Part shown: positions 16,094-25,483 of the stretch, one piece after another
Layout of the letters: the number at the start of each line of letters is the position of its first letter
Position numbering within the stretch: position 1 is the stretch's first letter
Notes under the pieces: model-generated
The model's database searches: none
Told to the model about the DNA's origin: nothing
What the model saw: only the letters and a program-made list of their open reading frames with translations
Source of the DNA: Bacteroidota bacterium
Lineage (GTDB): Bacteria; Bacteroidota; Bacteroidia; 2-12-FULL-35-15
Assembly: GCA_947479085.1 (NCBI GenBank)
Contig: CANJYB010000001.1
Location: 186,001 to 250,000, forward strand
Direction: 5' to 3'
Length of the DNA stretch: 64,000 nt
Program-made: the position numbers and the translations under genes

Positions 16094-17026
16094 TTAAAAC
16101 TTCACCACTTCATACTCACTTATCTTTCTCAAATCCTGGGTGGTTTGTCCTTCGGAATTAAGCCCAAACACAGAAACAAATTTGGCTCCGTAAATTAATT
16201 CTTCGTGCGTAAAGGAATGACGGAGGTTTACGGTTTGAGAAAATGTATCGTCAAAACCGCTAAGCATAATCAGGAACTCCACATCGGCTTCCACCATATC
16301 CTGTTGGTTCATGCCCCAGAGAGGGCTGTCTTCATTAATAAGATGATTGATGGTCCAGGTCATCGGAAAGAAAATGATGTTTTTTATTTCCAGCTCCAGT
16401 GGTCGGAATCTCCTCACCTTTACCCCGTTTTCAGTTTCAAACAAAGCTACGGTTACCCTACAGGTAACATCCGTAATTTGCGAGTTGCGCATTTTGTTAG
16501 CCAGCCGGAACTGGAAGGCTTTACCTTCTTTAAAAGGAGCAATAATGGCATTTTTACTGAAAATCATTCTTGCCACAGGTCGTGAAAAGCGGCCGTAAAG
16601 CAAACCGGTAGCCAATGCAAATCCGAGTAAGCCAACCAATGATTCAACAGCGGCAATGCTGCTCGAAAGGTTGTTGCCGGGGCTTATCCTGCCGAAACCT
16701 ACCGTGCTGAACGTTTGTGTGCTAAAGAAAAAAGCTTCCAGAAATTTATCTCTTTCCGAATAGGCTTCCCATCCTTTTAGTCCCTCCATTCCTGAAAAAT
16801 AATAGCAACAGGCAAAAATTAAATTAATGGCAATAAAATAGGCAAAAACAATAAGGTTGAACCGTCTCCACGGCATGGAAATCAATGCATGGTAAACACT
16901 TGTAGAGCCCCAGTTGGACTGTTCGATGCGGTTAATATTGAAAGACCCATCCTTGTTTATCAACCTTGATTTTTGAGTGGACGTTTTACTTCCAAAACCC
17001 AATTCATTTTCTTCTTTCTTTTTCAT
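16094..17026 (-). CDS. Inward-rectifier-type (Kir) potassium channel
   Basis: 310 residues with the bacterial Kir layout: a cytoplasmic N-terminus with a slide helix (PWRRFNL, about 52-58), TM1 (about 57-78), a pore helix, the selectivity filter T108-V-G-F-G112, TM2 (about 121-145) and a C-terminal cytoplasmic immunoglobulin-like domain (about 155-300). 'SRPVARMIFSKNAIIAPF' after TM2 fits the KirBac lipid- and gate-region. TVGFG rather than TVGYG is typical of Kir channels. The gene is single and reads divergently from the small membrane gene at 17209. It passes K+ across the inner membrane; gating ligands are unknown. Confidence 0.9.
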   Translation of the reverse strand: MKKKEENELGFGSKTSTQKSRLINKDGSFNINRIEQSNWGSTSVYHALISMPWRRFNLIVFAYFIAINLIFACCYYFSGMEGLKGWEAYSERDKFLEAFFFSTQTFSTVGFGRISPGNNLSSSIAAVESLVGLLGFALATGLLYGRFSRPVARMIFSKNAIIAPFKEGKAFQFRLANKMRNSQITDVTCRVTVALFETENGVKVRRFRPLELEIKNIIFFPMTWTINHLINEDSPLWGMNQQDMVEADVEFLIMLSGFDDTFSQTVNLRHSFTHEELIYGAKFVSVFGLNSEGQTTQDLRKISEYEVVKF

Positions 17027-17135
17027 CTTATATTAAATTGCTGCAAATGTAAGAACAAAAAAGTTTGCCGGAGATTCACAGATTAATATTGAAAACAAAT
17101 AAAAACAAATCAGTGAATCTGTGGTGATATTTAAT

Positions 17136-17143
17136 AATTTTGC
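17136..17143 (+). promoter_or_regulatory. Candidate -7 box before 17209
   Basis: TAATTTTG fits TAnnTTTG. It lies 65 bp before the start codon; AT-rich repeated words (attcataatt) fill the space between. Confidence 0.35.
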
Positions 17144-17208
17144 CAACATTCATAAATAATGGAAAACGTACATTCATAATTTATAATTCATAATTTTTAA
17201 TTACCTCA

Positions 17209-17751
17209 ATGGAATTTATAGGCGAGCGTATCAGTATAAAACGAATGGAAAACGAAGTAAGCATCGTGATTATTTCGTTAAAGGAAAAAACAAAAAATAT
17301 TTTATTAACCATTTATCTTGCCTTGTGGTCGCTGAGTGGCATCATTGTTTTTTCGCAATATCTTGTTATCCCTGATCCCAATACCAGGCTTGCATTGCTT
17401 GTTTGGATGGCTTTCTGGGCCTATTTTGAATTTAAAATATTTAAAGCTTACATGTGGAGAAAATACGGAGTGGAAAAAATAAAACTCAGAAATGGAAAGT
17501 TTTTGTACAAACGCGACAGGGCAGGCAAGGGAAAAGTAAAAACTTATGAGTTTGATTTTATAAAAGCACCACGTTACATCGAACCAAAGGAGAATTCTTT
17601 TTTTGAAAATATTAATAATTCCTATTGGGTAATAGCTGGAGAACGATTGGCATTCGATTATTACGGGAGAGAAATAAAATTTGGTATTCAGTTAAGCGAA
17701 ACGGATGCAAAAGCATTATTGAAATTAGTAAATAAAGAAATAAGTAAATAG
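17209..17751 (+). CDS. Two-TM membrane protein of unknown function
   Basis: 180 residues. Two hydrophobic segments (about 30-52 and 60-77) precede a cytoplasmic part with beta strands and an amphipathic end helix (LSETDAKALLKLVNKEISK). The layout is like PH-domain membrane proteins (two TM hairpin plus PH-like fold) but no diagnostic motif is visible. It lies between the Kir channel (divergent) and mpl (same strand, 65 bp apart). Confidence 0.65.
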   Translation: MEFIGERISIKRMENEVSIVIISLKEKTKNILLTIYLALWSLSGIIVFSQYLVIPDPNTRLALLVWMAFWAYFEFKIFKAYMWRKYGVEKIKLRNGKFLYKRDRAGKGKVKTYEFDFIKAPRYIEPKENSFFENINNSYWVIAGERLAFDYYGREIKFGIQLSETDAKALLKLVNKEISK

Positions 17752-17816
17752 TTAAAAGCGAATGGTAATTAGGAAACAACAATTCATAATTCATCATTTA
17801 TAATTCATAATTCGGA

Positions 17817-19175
17817 ATGAAAGTTCATCTTATAGCTATAGGCGGAAGCGCCATGCACAACATGGCCATTGCCATGCATAAAAAAGGATTTACCGTTACA
17901 GGTTCTGACGATGAAATTCTTGAACCTTCCAAAAGCCGCTTGGCAAACTATAATTTATTACCCGAAACAATTGGCTGGGATACAAATAAAATCCATAAGG
18001 GCTTAGACGCTGTTATATTGGGAATGCATGCCCGCGCTGATAATCCTGAATTGCTGAAGGCACAGGAGCTGGGAGTAAAAATTTATTCCTATCCTGAATA
18101 CATTTACGAACAGACAAAAGATAAAACACGAATTGTAGTAGGAGGAAGTCATGGTAAAACTACTATTACTGCTATGATTTTGCACGTATTGAATTACCAT
18201 CACATCGATTGTGATTATTTGGTAGGTGCACAGCTAGAAGGATTTGACACCATGGTAAAACTTACCAAAGAATCAAAGATAGCGGTGATTGAAGGTGATG
18301 AATACCTTTCTTCTCCTATAGACAGAAGACCCAAATTTCATTTGTATAAACCCAATATTGCTATCCTCAGTGGCATTGCATGGGACCATATCAATGTTTT
18401 TCCCACTTTCGAAAATTACATTCACCAGTTTAAAATCTTTATTGATTTAATAGAGCAGGAGGGAAGCCTTGTGTATTGTGCCCTGGACGAGGAAGTGAAA
18501 AAAGTATGTGAAACAGCAAGGGCAGACATTAAGAAATTTCCTTACGCAGTTCCCGAACATAGAATAGAAAATGGAACAACAATATTGAATGTAAAACCGG
18601 AAGATGTTTCTCTTGCTATTTTTGGAGATCATAACCTGATGAACTTAACAGGTGCCCGATTGGTTTGTAATCAAATTGCTGTTAGTGACGAACAGTTTTA
18701 CCAGGCAATTCAAAGTTTTAAAGGTGCAGCAAAACGTTTGGAGTTGGTTAAAAAAAATAATGAGACAGCAGTATATAAAGATTTTGCACATTCCCCATCA
18801 AAGCTGAAAGCTACTACACAGGCCGTAAAAAAACAATTCCCCAATCGTGAATTAATAGCTTGTATGGAACTGCATACCTTCAGTAGTTTGAATGAGGATT
18901 TTTTGAATCAATACAAAGGTTCAATGGAGTTGGCAGACCAGGCCATAGTATATTTTAATCCGCATACCATTGAACATAAAAAGCTAAAGGCTATCACCGA
19001 AGAACAGGTGAAAAAAGCATTTGGTGGTGATAATATAAAAGTATATACCAACTCAAAAGCATTGCTCGAAGATTTACTGAAAATGAATTTCGAAAACCGA
19101 AACTTATTAATGATGAGTTCCGGTAATTTTGATGGAATTGATTTTAAAGACCTGGGAGAACAGGTAGTAAAGTAA
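17817..19175 (+). CDS. mpl: UDP-MurNAc : tripeptide ligase Mpl (murein recycling)
   Basis: 452 residues of the Mur ligase family. The N-terminal Rossmann part begins HLIAIGGSAMHNMAIAMHKKG, the Mpl form of the MurC start. ATP site GGSHGKTT lies at 109-116, 'EGDEYLSSPIDRRPKF' and 'SGIAWDHINVFPT' are family motifs, and the C-terminal domain carries 'KDFAHSPSKLKAT' (the DHAHHP-like loop of Mpl). Mpl joins recovered L-Ala-gamma-D-Glu-meso-DAP tripeptide to UDP-MurNAc, feeding wall precursors. 'YSYPEYIYEQ' favours Mpl over MurC. Confidence 0.9.
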   Translation: MKVHLIAIGGSAMHNMAIAMHKKGFTVTGSDDEILEPSKSRLANYNLLPETIGWDTNKIHKGLDAVILGMHARADNPELLKAQELGVKIYSYPEYIYEQTKDKTRIVVGGSHGKTTITAMILHVLNYHHIDCDYLVGAQLEGFDTMVKLTKESKIAVIEGDEYLSSPIDRRPKFHLYKPNIAILSGIAWDHINVFPTFENYIHQFKIFIDLIEQEGSLVYCALDEEVKKVCETARADIKKFPYAVPEHRIENGTTILNVKPEDVSLAIFGDHNLMNLTGARLVCNQIAVSDEQFYQAIQSFKGAAKRLELVKKNNETAVYKDFAHSPSKLKATTQAVKKQFPNRELIACMELHTFSSLNEDFLNQYKGSMELADQAIVYFNPHTIEHKKLKAITEEQVKKAFGGDNIKVYTNSKALLEDLLKMNFENRNLLMMSSGNFDGIDFKDLGEQVVK

Positions 19176-19177
19176 TA

Positions 19178-19690
19178 TTAGTTTTCGCTGAAAGTCTCTG
19201 CAGGTGCCTTTCTTCTGAATATTGCAGAAGAGAGTAAAGATAATATCACTCCCATTATTACTGTGGACATAAACATACGGAACGCACCAAAATAACTTCT
19301 GATTACTTCAAGGTTCTTTCCGATATCTTCTTCTTTTACTTTCCCTTCTTGCATTGTTTTCCTTGCTTCGTTCAGGAAATAATCTATCGCATCAACAGCA
19401 ATAAACTTGTAGTAAAGGAAATTGAAAACCCCGAGGAATAAAGCAAGTACTATGGTATAAAGAAAACCTGTTTTTAATCCTTCTTTAAAATGAATGTATC
19501 CGTTTAGATTTTTTCTCTCAAAATAAATGGAAATAAAAATTCCGGTAAGCAAAAGTAACAGGGTTACATAATAGCGGTATTGATCAACAGCAATGGTATA
19601 GTAACCAAAAATTCTTGCAAAAGCATACCAGGCTATACAATTTATCAGCCCGGCAACAATTCCTAATTTTACATTTAATGAAAGCTTCAT
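19178..19690 (-). CDS. DUF4199 membrane protein
   Basis: 170 residues with four hydrophobic segments (about 8-28, 37-57, 72-95, 135-157) and a charged loop before the last (RKTMQEGKVKEEDIGKNLEVI). Size and layout match the Bacteroidota-specific DUF4199 family, function unknown. It ends 2 bp from the mpl stop (convergent). Confidence 0.75.
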   Translation of the reverse strand: MKLSLNVKLGIVAGLINCIAWYAFARIFGYYTIAVDQYRYYVTLLLLLTGIFISIYFERKNLNGYIHFKEGLKTGFLYTIVLALFLGVFNFLYYKFIAVDAIDYFLNEARKTMQEGKVKEEDIGKNLEVIRSYFGAFRMFMSTVIMGVILSLLSSAIFRRKAPAETFSEN

Positions 19691-19735
19691 AACGGTTCTT
19701 CTAACAACAAACTACTAACAACAAATAACTAAATT

Positions 19736-21358
19736 TTAACCGTTCATAGAAATCAGAAACTCCTCGTTGGTTTGAGTATTCTTCATTCTGTCTCTCATAA
19801 ACTCCATCGCTTCTACCGGGTTCATATCCGATAAATGTTTACGAAGAATCCATACACGTTGTTGTGTTTCCTTATCCACCAATAAATCATCTCTACGGGT
19901 GCTGGAAGCAACAATGTCAATAGCAGGATAAACACGTTTGTTAGCCAGTTTACGGTCAAGTTGAATTTCCGAGTTACCTGTTCCTTTAAATTCTTCAAAG
20001 ATAACCTCGTCCATTTTTGAACCTGTATCTGTCAATGCAGTAGCAATTATAGTAAGCGAACCGCCATTTTCAATTTTACGGGCAGCTCCAAAAAAGCGTT
20101 TTGGTTTGTGTAAAGCATTTGCATCCACACCACCGCTCAACACTTTTCCGGATGCTGGTTGTACTGTATTGTAAGCACGTGCCAAACGGGTGATAGAATC
20201 CAATAGAATACAAACATCATGTCCGCATTCCACCATACGTTTTGCTTTTTCAAGCACAATATTGGCGATTCTTACGTGACGGTCGGCCGGTTCATCAAAA
20301 GTAGAAGCAATAACTTCCGCTTTTACACTTCTTGCCATATCTGTTACCTCTTCCGGACGTTCATCAATTAAAAGAATAATTAAATAGGTTTCAGGATGGT
20401 TGGCAGCAATGGCATTTGCAATATCTTTTAGTAAAACAGTTTTACCTGTTTTAGGCTGGGCAACAATTAATGCACGCTGACCTTTTCCAATTGGAGTAAT
20501 TAAATCAAACACACGGGAAGATAAATTTTGTTGTGCATGTCCGGTTAATTTGAATTTCTCATAAGGAAATAAAGGAGTTAAATAATCAAAAGGAACTCTG
20601 TCTCTTACAAAAGCAGGCTCGCGACCATTTATCTTTTCTACTTTAATTAATGGGAAATATTTTTCTCCTTCTTTTGGTGGACGAATAGTTCCGCGAACCA
20701 AATCCCCTGTTTTTAATCCGAATAATTTTATTTGAGACTGAGAAACATAAATATCATCAGGGGAGTTCAAATAGTTATAATCTGCCGAACGAAGAAATCC
20801 ATAACCATCAGGCATGGTTTCTAAAACACCCTCACTCGAAATAATTCCATCAAAGTTAAATTGCTCTGAAGGGCGGGTATTGCTGTAGCGGTTTCTGCTT
20901 TCTCTTCTTTCATTTCCACGGTTATCATTTTCATTATAACCATCATTAGCTTGTTCGTTTTCCTGTGAATGAGAAGATTCATTTCCGTTGGAAGATTTAT
21001 TGATGGTTGGTTCCGGTGAAGGGGCAGCAGCTTCAACAGCAGGTATTTCTGCTTCCTCTTTCGGTTTCTCTTCATTGGTTGAAAAGTCGTCATCATTGAA
21101 AAAAGATTTTGGTGCAGATTCCTCCTTTTTAGGTTCCGACTCAGTATTTTCAGGTCTTGGTTTTCTTGGACGAAGCACTCTTTCTTCTGTATGTGGTTTT
21201 TCCTCACTGGCAGCCGATGGGTTAATAGCCTGGTGATCCAGGATTTTATAGATTAATTCCTGTTTTTTCAGAATATCCCATTTAGGAATATTCAAACTTT
21301 TTGCAATGTCTTTAAGCTCTCCAACAAGCTTGTTGTTTAATTCGATAATGTCGTACAT
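19736..21358 (-). CDS. rho: Transcription termination factor Rho
   Basis: 540 residues, longer than E. coli Rho (419) because of an acidic, Asn/Glu-rich insertion at about 50-165 between the N-terminal helical domain and the cold-shock RNA-binding domain. This insertion is usual in Bacteroidota. RNA binding (about 175-240) has 'GYGFLRS'; the ATPase has Walker A QPKTGKT (301-307), '[12 protein letters not shown]' and the Q-loop 'ARAYNT', '[10 protein letters not shown]'. It is a hexameric helicase that ends transcripts. A 200-bp AT-rich leader precedes it, but no element was recognised there. Confidence 0.97.
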   Translation of the reverse strand: MYDIIELNNKLVGELKDIAKSLNIPKWDILKKQELIYKILDHQAINPSAASEEKPHTEERVLRPRKPRPENTESEPKKEESAPKSFFNDDDFSTNEEKPKEEAEIPAVEAAAPSPEPTINKSSNGNESSHSQENEQANDGYNENDNRGNERRESRNRYSNTRPSEQFNFDGIISSEGVLETMPDGYGFLRSADYNYLNSPDDIYVSQSQIKLFGLKTGDLVRGTIRPPKEGEKYFPLIKVEKINGREPAFVRDRVPFDYLTPLFPYEKFKLTGHAQQNLSSRVFDLITPIGKGQRALIVAQPKTGKTVLLKDIANAIAANHPETYLIILLIDERPEEVTDMARSVKAEVIASTFDEPADRHVRIANIVLEKAKRMVECGHDVCILLDSITRLARAYNTVQPASGKVLSGGVDANALHKPKRFFGAARKIENGGSLTIIATALTDTGSKMDEVIFEEFKGTGNSEIQLDRKLANKRVYPAIDIVASSTRRDDLLVDKETQQRVWILRKHLSDMNPVEAMEFMRDRMKNTQTNEEFLISMNG

Positions 21359-21561
21359 AAGGTAGTTTGTTAGGTTAATAAATCAATTCGGATGATTGAT
21401 AGTTAAGATAGGATAAAAAAATGAATTTATTTTTTGATGTTATAATGATGAAATAAAGATAGTTTTTTTTGGTTGTGTTTTGTTATATGAATACATAACA
21501 GCGGAAACGCTTTGCAATAATACGAAGAATTTTTAACCTGCAACTTTTTTTTTAATTTTAT

Positions 21562-22059
21562 TTATCCCCTTTCTCCGAGTTCAATTACCTCCAGGTCCTT
21601 TATTTTTTCCGCATCGATGGTGAACCTTACCAGGGTTTTAACTTTATGAAAACCATGTATCCCCGCAGCTCCCGGATTAATATGTAATAAATCATACTGT
21701 TTATCAAACATCACTTTCAATATGTGAGAATGTCCGCAAATAAACAATTGAGGTGGTTTCTGTCTTATTAACTCAAGTGCTTCGGCAGAGTAACGATTTG
21801 GGTAGCCCCCAATATGCGTCATCAGCACATCCACCTTTTCGCACATCCAGCGTTCGTTTTTTTTATACTCTTTCCTCACATCCTGCCCGTCAATGTTTCC
21901 GTAAACAGCCACTACCGGTTTTATTCTCCTCAACTCTTCCATAACACTTATCGTACCTATATCCCCTGCATGCCATATCTGGTCGCAGGATTCAAAATAC
22001 TTAAAGAGTTTAGGGTCTAAATAATTATGTGTGTCGGAGAGTAAAGCAATCCTCTGCAT
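21562..22059 (-). CDS. YfcE-type metallophosphoesterase
   Basis: 165 residues with all metal motifs of the small calcineurin-like fold: SDTHN (D8, H10), HAGDIG, YGNIDG, THIGG and GHSH. This is the YfcE/MJ0936 group, Mn-dependent phosphodiesterases with unknown natural substrate. It is monocistronic. Confidence 0.88.
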   Translation of the reverse strand: MQRIALLSDTHNYLDPKLFKYFESCDQIWHAGDIGTISVMEELRRIKPVVAVYGNIDGQDVRKEYKKNERWMCEKVDVLMTHIGGYPNRYSAEALELIRQKPPQLFICGHSHILKVMFDKQYDLLHINPGAAGIHGFHKVKTLVRFTIDAEKIKDLEVIELGERG

Positions 22060-22098
22060 GTAACAAATGGTTTCTGCAAAGGTAAGAATTGAAAAGAA

Positions 22099-22857
22099 TT
22101 AAATGGGAGATAAACTTTTATTAGGCAGCCAACCTACATTGCCATTCGCTATTTTTATTTCCGTCCAGTTTCCTTCATCTTCTGTGATGTTCACCTTAGT
22201 TCCTTCATGAAGAATAAATAGTTTGGTTCCTTTTTCATTCGGGGAACCATAAACTGTTACCGTGGCTGAGGTAATTATTGCTTCGCTGCTCGATTTGGTA
22301 AGTTCATATTTATGTTTTGCAATAAAGAAAACAATAACAGAAGAAATAACTAAAACACTTCCACCAAAAAAACCGATTTGTTTCAAAACCCTGCTGGCAG
22401 TAAAAATATAAATTCCAAAAAGCACCAGCGAAATTATAAGAAGTAAAATGCAAAACTCCGACCAGCTTTTTTCATCCATCATATCCACTATTCCATTTTT
22501 CCAGGTCGTCAGGAATAATTGAGGAGCGGCTTCTATTTTATCTTCTGTTTTCTGATTCGCTAATTTTAAATTGGCAGCAATATCATCATCATCAGGAGAG
22601 AGTTTTTTTGCTTTCTCGTAATTTAATATGGCGTGCCCTATATTATTTGATTTGTAATAGGCATTTCCAAGGTTAAAATATAGCTCTGCCGCCACTTCTC
22701 CTTTATTGATGATACTCTCATATAACTTTATGGCCTTTTCGTAATTACCTTTTGAATAGGCTGCATTTGCACTATCTAAAGCAATTGTGTTTTCGGATGC
22801 CTTTAAAGACAAGGAAAATAAGAATAGAAATAATATGAACAACCTATTTAATTTCAT
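22099..22857 (-). CDS. batE: BatE: TPR and SH3-like protein
   Basis: 252 residues: signal peptide (1-20), TPR repeats (about 28-110: AAYSKGNYEKAIKLYESII, AELYFNLGNAYYKSNNIGHAI), two membrane segments (about 135-155 and 160-182), and a C-terminal SH3-type domain (GSPNEKGTKLFILHEGTKVNI, in two parts, ... GNVGWLPNKSL). It is the last gene of the Bat operon and overlaps the end of batD by 14 bp. It is membrane-bound, with the SH3 part probably in the periplasm. Confidence 0.85.
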   Translation of the reverse strand: MKLNRLFILFLFLFSLSLKASENTIALDSANAAYSKGNYEKAIKLYESIINKGEVAAELYFNLGNAYYKSNNIGHAILNYEKAKKLSPDDDDIAANLKLANQKTEDKIEAAPQLFLTTWKNGIVDMMDEKSWSEFCILLLIISLVLFGIYIFTASRVLKQIGFFGGSVLVISSVIVFFIAKHKYELTKSSSEAIITSATVTVYGSPNEKGTKLFILHEGTKVNITEDEGNWTEIKIANGNVGWLPNKSLSPI

Positions 22858-24661
22858 GTTCTATTTTAGTAATTAATTCTACTGTATTATTATAAATATT
22901 CTGCAAATCTCCTGACACCGCACTTGGAGCATAATGAGCAAACTCACAATTGTCAAGTGTTGTAATCAATTGTTGAATAGTAGACTCTGAGACGCCTTTT
23001 ATTCTTAACGAATCAGTAATGGTTTCCTTATTCAGATTAGCTGTTGGGATATTCAACTTATTACTTACATATCCGTAAAGTGCTTTAAATATCTCAACAT
23101 AAAATTGCTCCTTGTTATTTGACTTCAAATGCTTTTCTGCAAGTAACAATTGTTTTTTAGCCATTTTTGTAGCTTTCCTGCTCTTCACTGCTACTACATC
23201 TTTATTTTCTTCTCTGCGTTTTCTGATTAAAAAGATGAAAAGAACAAAAAGAAGAATGGGCAATATCAGTCCAATGAAGAATAATCCGGAACCAAAGAAA
23301 TAATTTTCTTTGGGAGTCAACTGAATTGCATTTGTTTTAATATAACGAATGTCGTTTCCTAAAACCTTTACATCTTCCTTACTTCTTGGGTTAAATACAT
23401 TTGCACCACCATCACTGTCTTTTCCTTTATCAACATGAATATTGAACTCAGGCGAAGGCAAGGTGATGTATTGTTTTTTCTCCGGATCAAAGTAACTGAA
23501 ATTAATCTGGTCAATTTTGTAATCACCCTCGTGACGGGGAATAACAAGGTAATCAAATGTTTTGCTTCCGCTCACACCGGTTGCCCCGGTTGTTACATTA
23601 TCTTTTGTTTTCGGGTCGTAGGTTTCAAAGTCCTCAGGGAAATTAATTTTTAAAGGGTCAACTAATTTAATATTTCCTTTTCCGTTAATAGTAATTGTTA
23701 AGTTAATTGCATCGTTGGCTTTTACTTTATCCTTATTTATTTCTGCTTTAAAAGAATAATCTCCTACGGCACCTGCAAATCCTGCGGGTTTATTGGCTTC
23801 CGGCAATGGGGTAACATCAATGGTAATAGGTTTACTCTTTACAGAATAAGTAGCATCCTCATAACCTCCTCCAAAAAATTGTTCAAAAACATCGCGTGGT
23901 TTTTTATTCGATTGTTTTCTTACCACTACTTCCACTTTCATCGGTTCAATCAGCAATTTACCGCTTCTTTGAGGAAACAGGTAAGTCTTTTTTAATTCCG
24001 CAACACTGTATACTACCCCATCTATGTTTTCATTGGTAAGCTGAATTTGCTGGTTGTTGGAAGGTACATCCTGTGACCAGAATCCGGTATAGTCAGGAAA
24101 TTTAATATCCTGGAATCCTCTAAGCTGATAGCGGGTATATACTTTATGAGTAACAGTTATCTGTTCACCCTGGTATACTTTTGTTTTGTTTACGGAAGTT
24201 TTTACAAATAAATTATCTCCTATATCCTGGCTGGATGGAGCTGTGGTACTTTGCTGTTGATTCTGATTTCCCTGGTTTTGATTGGAAGAGGCCGAACCTT
24301 TTACCACTTCAACACTAATAGAATTGGACTGAACGCTTGCCCCGTTAACAGTTACACTTGCAGGAGCAATAGTAAACTTCCCTTCTTTTTTTGCAGCAAT
24401 GATATAAGATAAAGTAATGGATTGACTCATTGCTCCATTAACAAACGACATGCTTGTACTTTGGTTAGGACCGGAATACACATCAAATTCATTCAATGCA
24501 GGCATTTTGAAATTTGTGCCGTTTGCATTTAATGAAAAAGTAACCTGGAAGGTTTCACCAACTGCCACTTTCGTTTTGCTGGCCGATGCAGAAAACTTTT
24601 GCGCAATTGCAGTATGGGCAATCACAACAAATATAAGTAATATGTAAGCTATTTTTTTCAC
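22844..24661 (-). CDS. batD: BatD: large periplasmic membrane-anchored protein
   Basis: 605 residues: signal peptide (1-20), several immunoglobulin-like beta domains (about 22-440; SASKTKVAVGETFQVTF is the typical start), then a membrane segment at about 455-478 and a helical cytoplasmic tail (VKSRKATKMAKKQLL). The family is the BatD 'oxygen tolerance' protein. A Gln/Asn-rich linker (SSNQNQGNQNQQQ) lies near residue 125. It is co-transcribed with batC and batE. Confidence 0.9.
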   Translation of the reverse strand: MKKIAYILLIFVVIAHTAIAQKFSASASKTKVAVGETFQVTFSLNANGTNFKMPALNEFDVYSGPNQSTSMSFVNGAMSQSITLSYIIAAKKEGKFTIAPASVTVNGASVQSNSISVEVVKGSASSNQNQGNQNQQQSTTAPSSQDIGDNLFVKTSVNKTKVYQGEQITVTHKVYTRYQLRGFQDIKFPDYTGFWSQDVPSNNQQIQLTNENIDGVVYSVAELKKTYLFPQRSGKLLIEPMKVEVVVRKQSNKKPRDVFEQFFGGGYEDATYSVKSKPITIDVTPLPEANKPAGFAGAVGDYSFKAEINKDKVKANDAINLTITINGKGNIKLVDPLKINFPEDFETYDPKTKDNVTTGATGVSGSKTFDYLVIPRHEGDYKIDQINFSYFDPEKKQYITLPSPEFNIHVDKGKDSDGGANVFNPRSKEDVKVLGNDIRYIKTNAIQLTPKENYFFGSGLFFIGLILPILLFVLFIFLIRKRREENKDVVAVKSRKATKMAKKQLLLAEKHLKSNNKEQFYVEIFKALYGYVSNKLNIPTANLNKETITDSLRIKGVSESTIQQLITTLDNCEFAHYAPSAVSGDLQNIYNNTVELITKIEHEIK

Positions 24662-24703
24662 TCTTTTCGACTACAAATCTATGATTTTAAACCTGAAACA
24701 AAA

Positions 24704-25483
24704 TTACCAATCCTTTTCAATATTTCCTTTGGTACCTCTCACTTTTGCTTTCTTCATTTTATCCTGAAGATTTTTCTCATCATTTTGCAAAGCATCTAAT
24801 AATCGTTTTGCATCTTCTTTAGAAATCTGCTGTTGCTCTTTTTTCTCTTTGTCTTCTTTCGGTTTTTCCTGTTTGTCTTTATTCTCTTTATCTTTCTGGT
24901 CTTTGTCCTTTTTATCTTTGTCTCCCTTGTCTTTATCCTTCTGGTCTTTTTTCTTATCGTCCTTTTTATCCTTGTCTTTTTTATCCTTATCCTGCTTTTG
25001 TTGTTGCTGTTGTTGTTTCAGCATTTGTTGGGCATACGAATAATTATAACGTGTATCCTCATCATTAGGGTTGTTTTTCAAAGCATTCTTGTATGCATCC
25101 AATGCATCCTGGTATTTTTTTGATTGTAATAATGAATTCCCTAAATTATGATACGCTTTTGCTAACGTATCTTTCGAAGTTGCCTTATGAGTTACCGACT
25201 GAAACTGTTCAGCCGCTTCTTCATATTTTTTTTGTTTATAGTAAGCATCCCCAAGGTTAAAAGCACCTTTGTAAGAATCTTTGTTTTTGTTTAATGCCTT
25301 ACTGTAATTTTTCTCTGCTTCCGAATATTTCTTGTTTTCATATTCCTTGTTACCATCCCGGATGTACTTCTTCTCCTGTTGAGAAAATGAATTTAAAGAT
25401 AAAAGTAAAAGTACAAGGAACAAAGCAAATGCTCTGTACTCAATACTAAAGACTCTATACTTAATACTATTTACCATTTCCAA
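24704..25483 (-). CDS. batC: BatC: TPR protein with Lys/Asp-rich tail
   Basis: 259 residues. A signal peptide (core about 15-33, FALFLVLLLLSLNSFS) is followed by three to four TPRs (about 35-150: YSEAEKNYSKALNKNK, YEEAAEQFQSV, YQDALDAYKNALKNNPNDEDT) and an extreme Lys/Asp/Glu/Gln tail (about 155-225) made of KDKDKKDK-type runs. Overlaps batB by 17 bp. Its first 15 codons consist of TACT/ATAC words like those found between genes here, so an inner start may be used; a Met at residue 3 is also possible. Confidence 0.85.
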   Translation of the reverse strand: MEMVNSIKYRVFSIEYRAFALFLVLLLLSLNSFSQQEKKYIRDGNKEYENKKYSEAEKNYSKALNKNKDSYKGAFNLGDAYYKQKKYEEAAEQFQSVTHKATSKDTLAKAYHNLGNSLLQSKKYQDALDAYKNALKNNPNDEDTRYNYSYAQQMLKQQQQQQKQDKDKKDKDKKDDKKKDQKDKDKGDKDKKDKDQKDKENKDKQEKPKEDKEKKEQQQISKEDAKRLLDALQNDEKNLQDKMKKAKVRGTKGNIEKDW

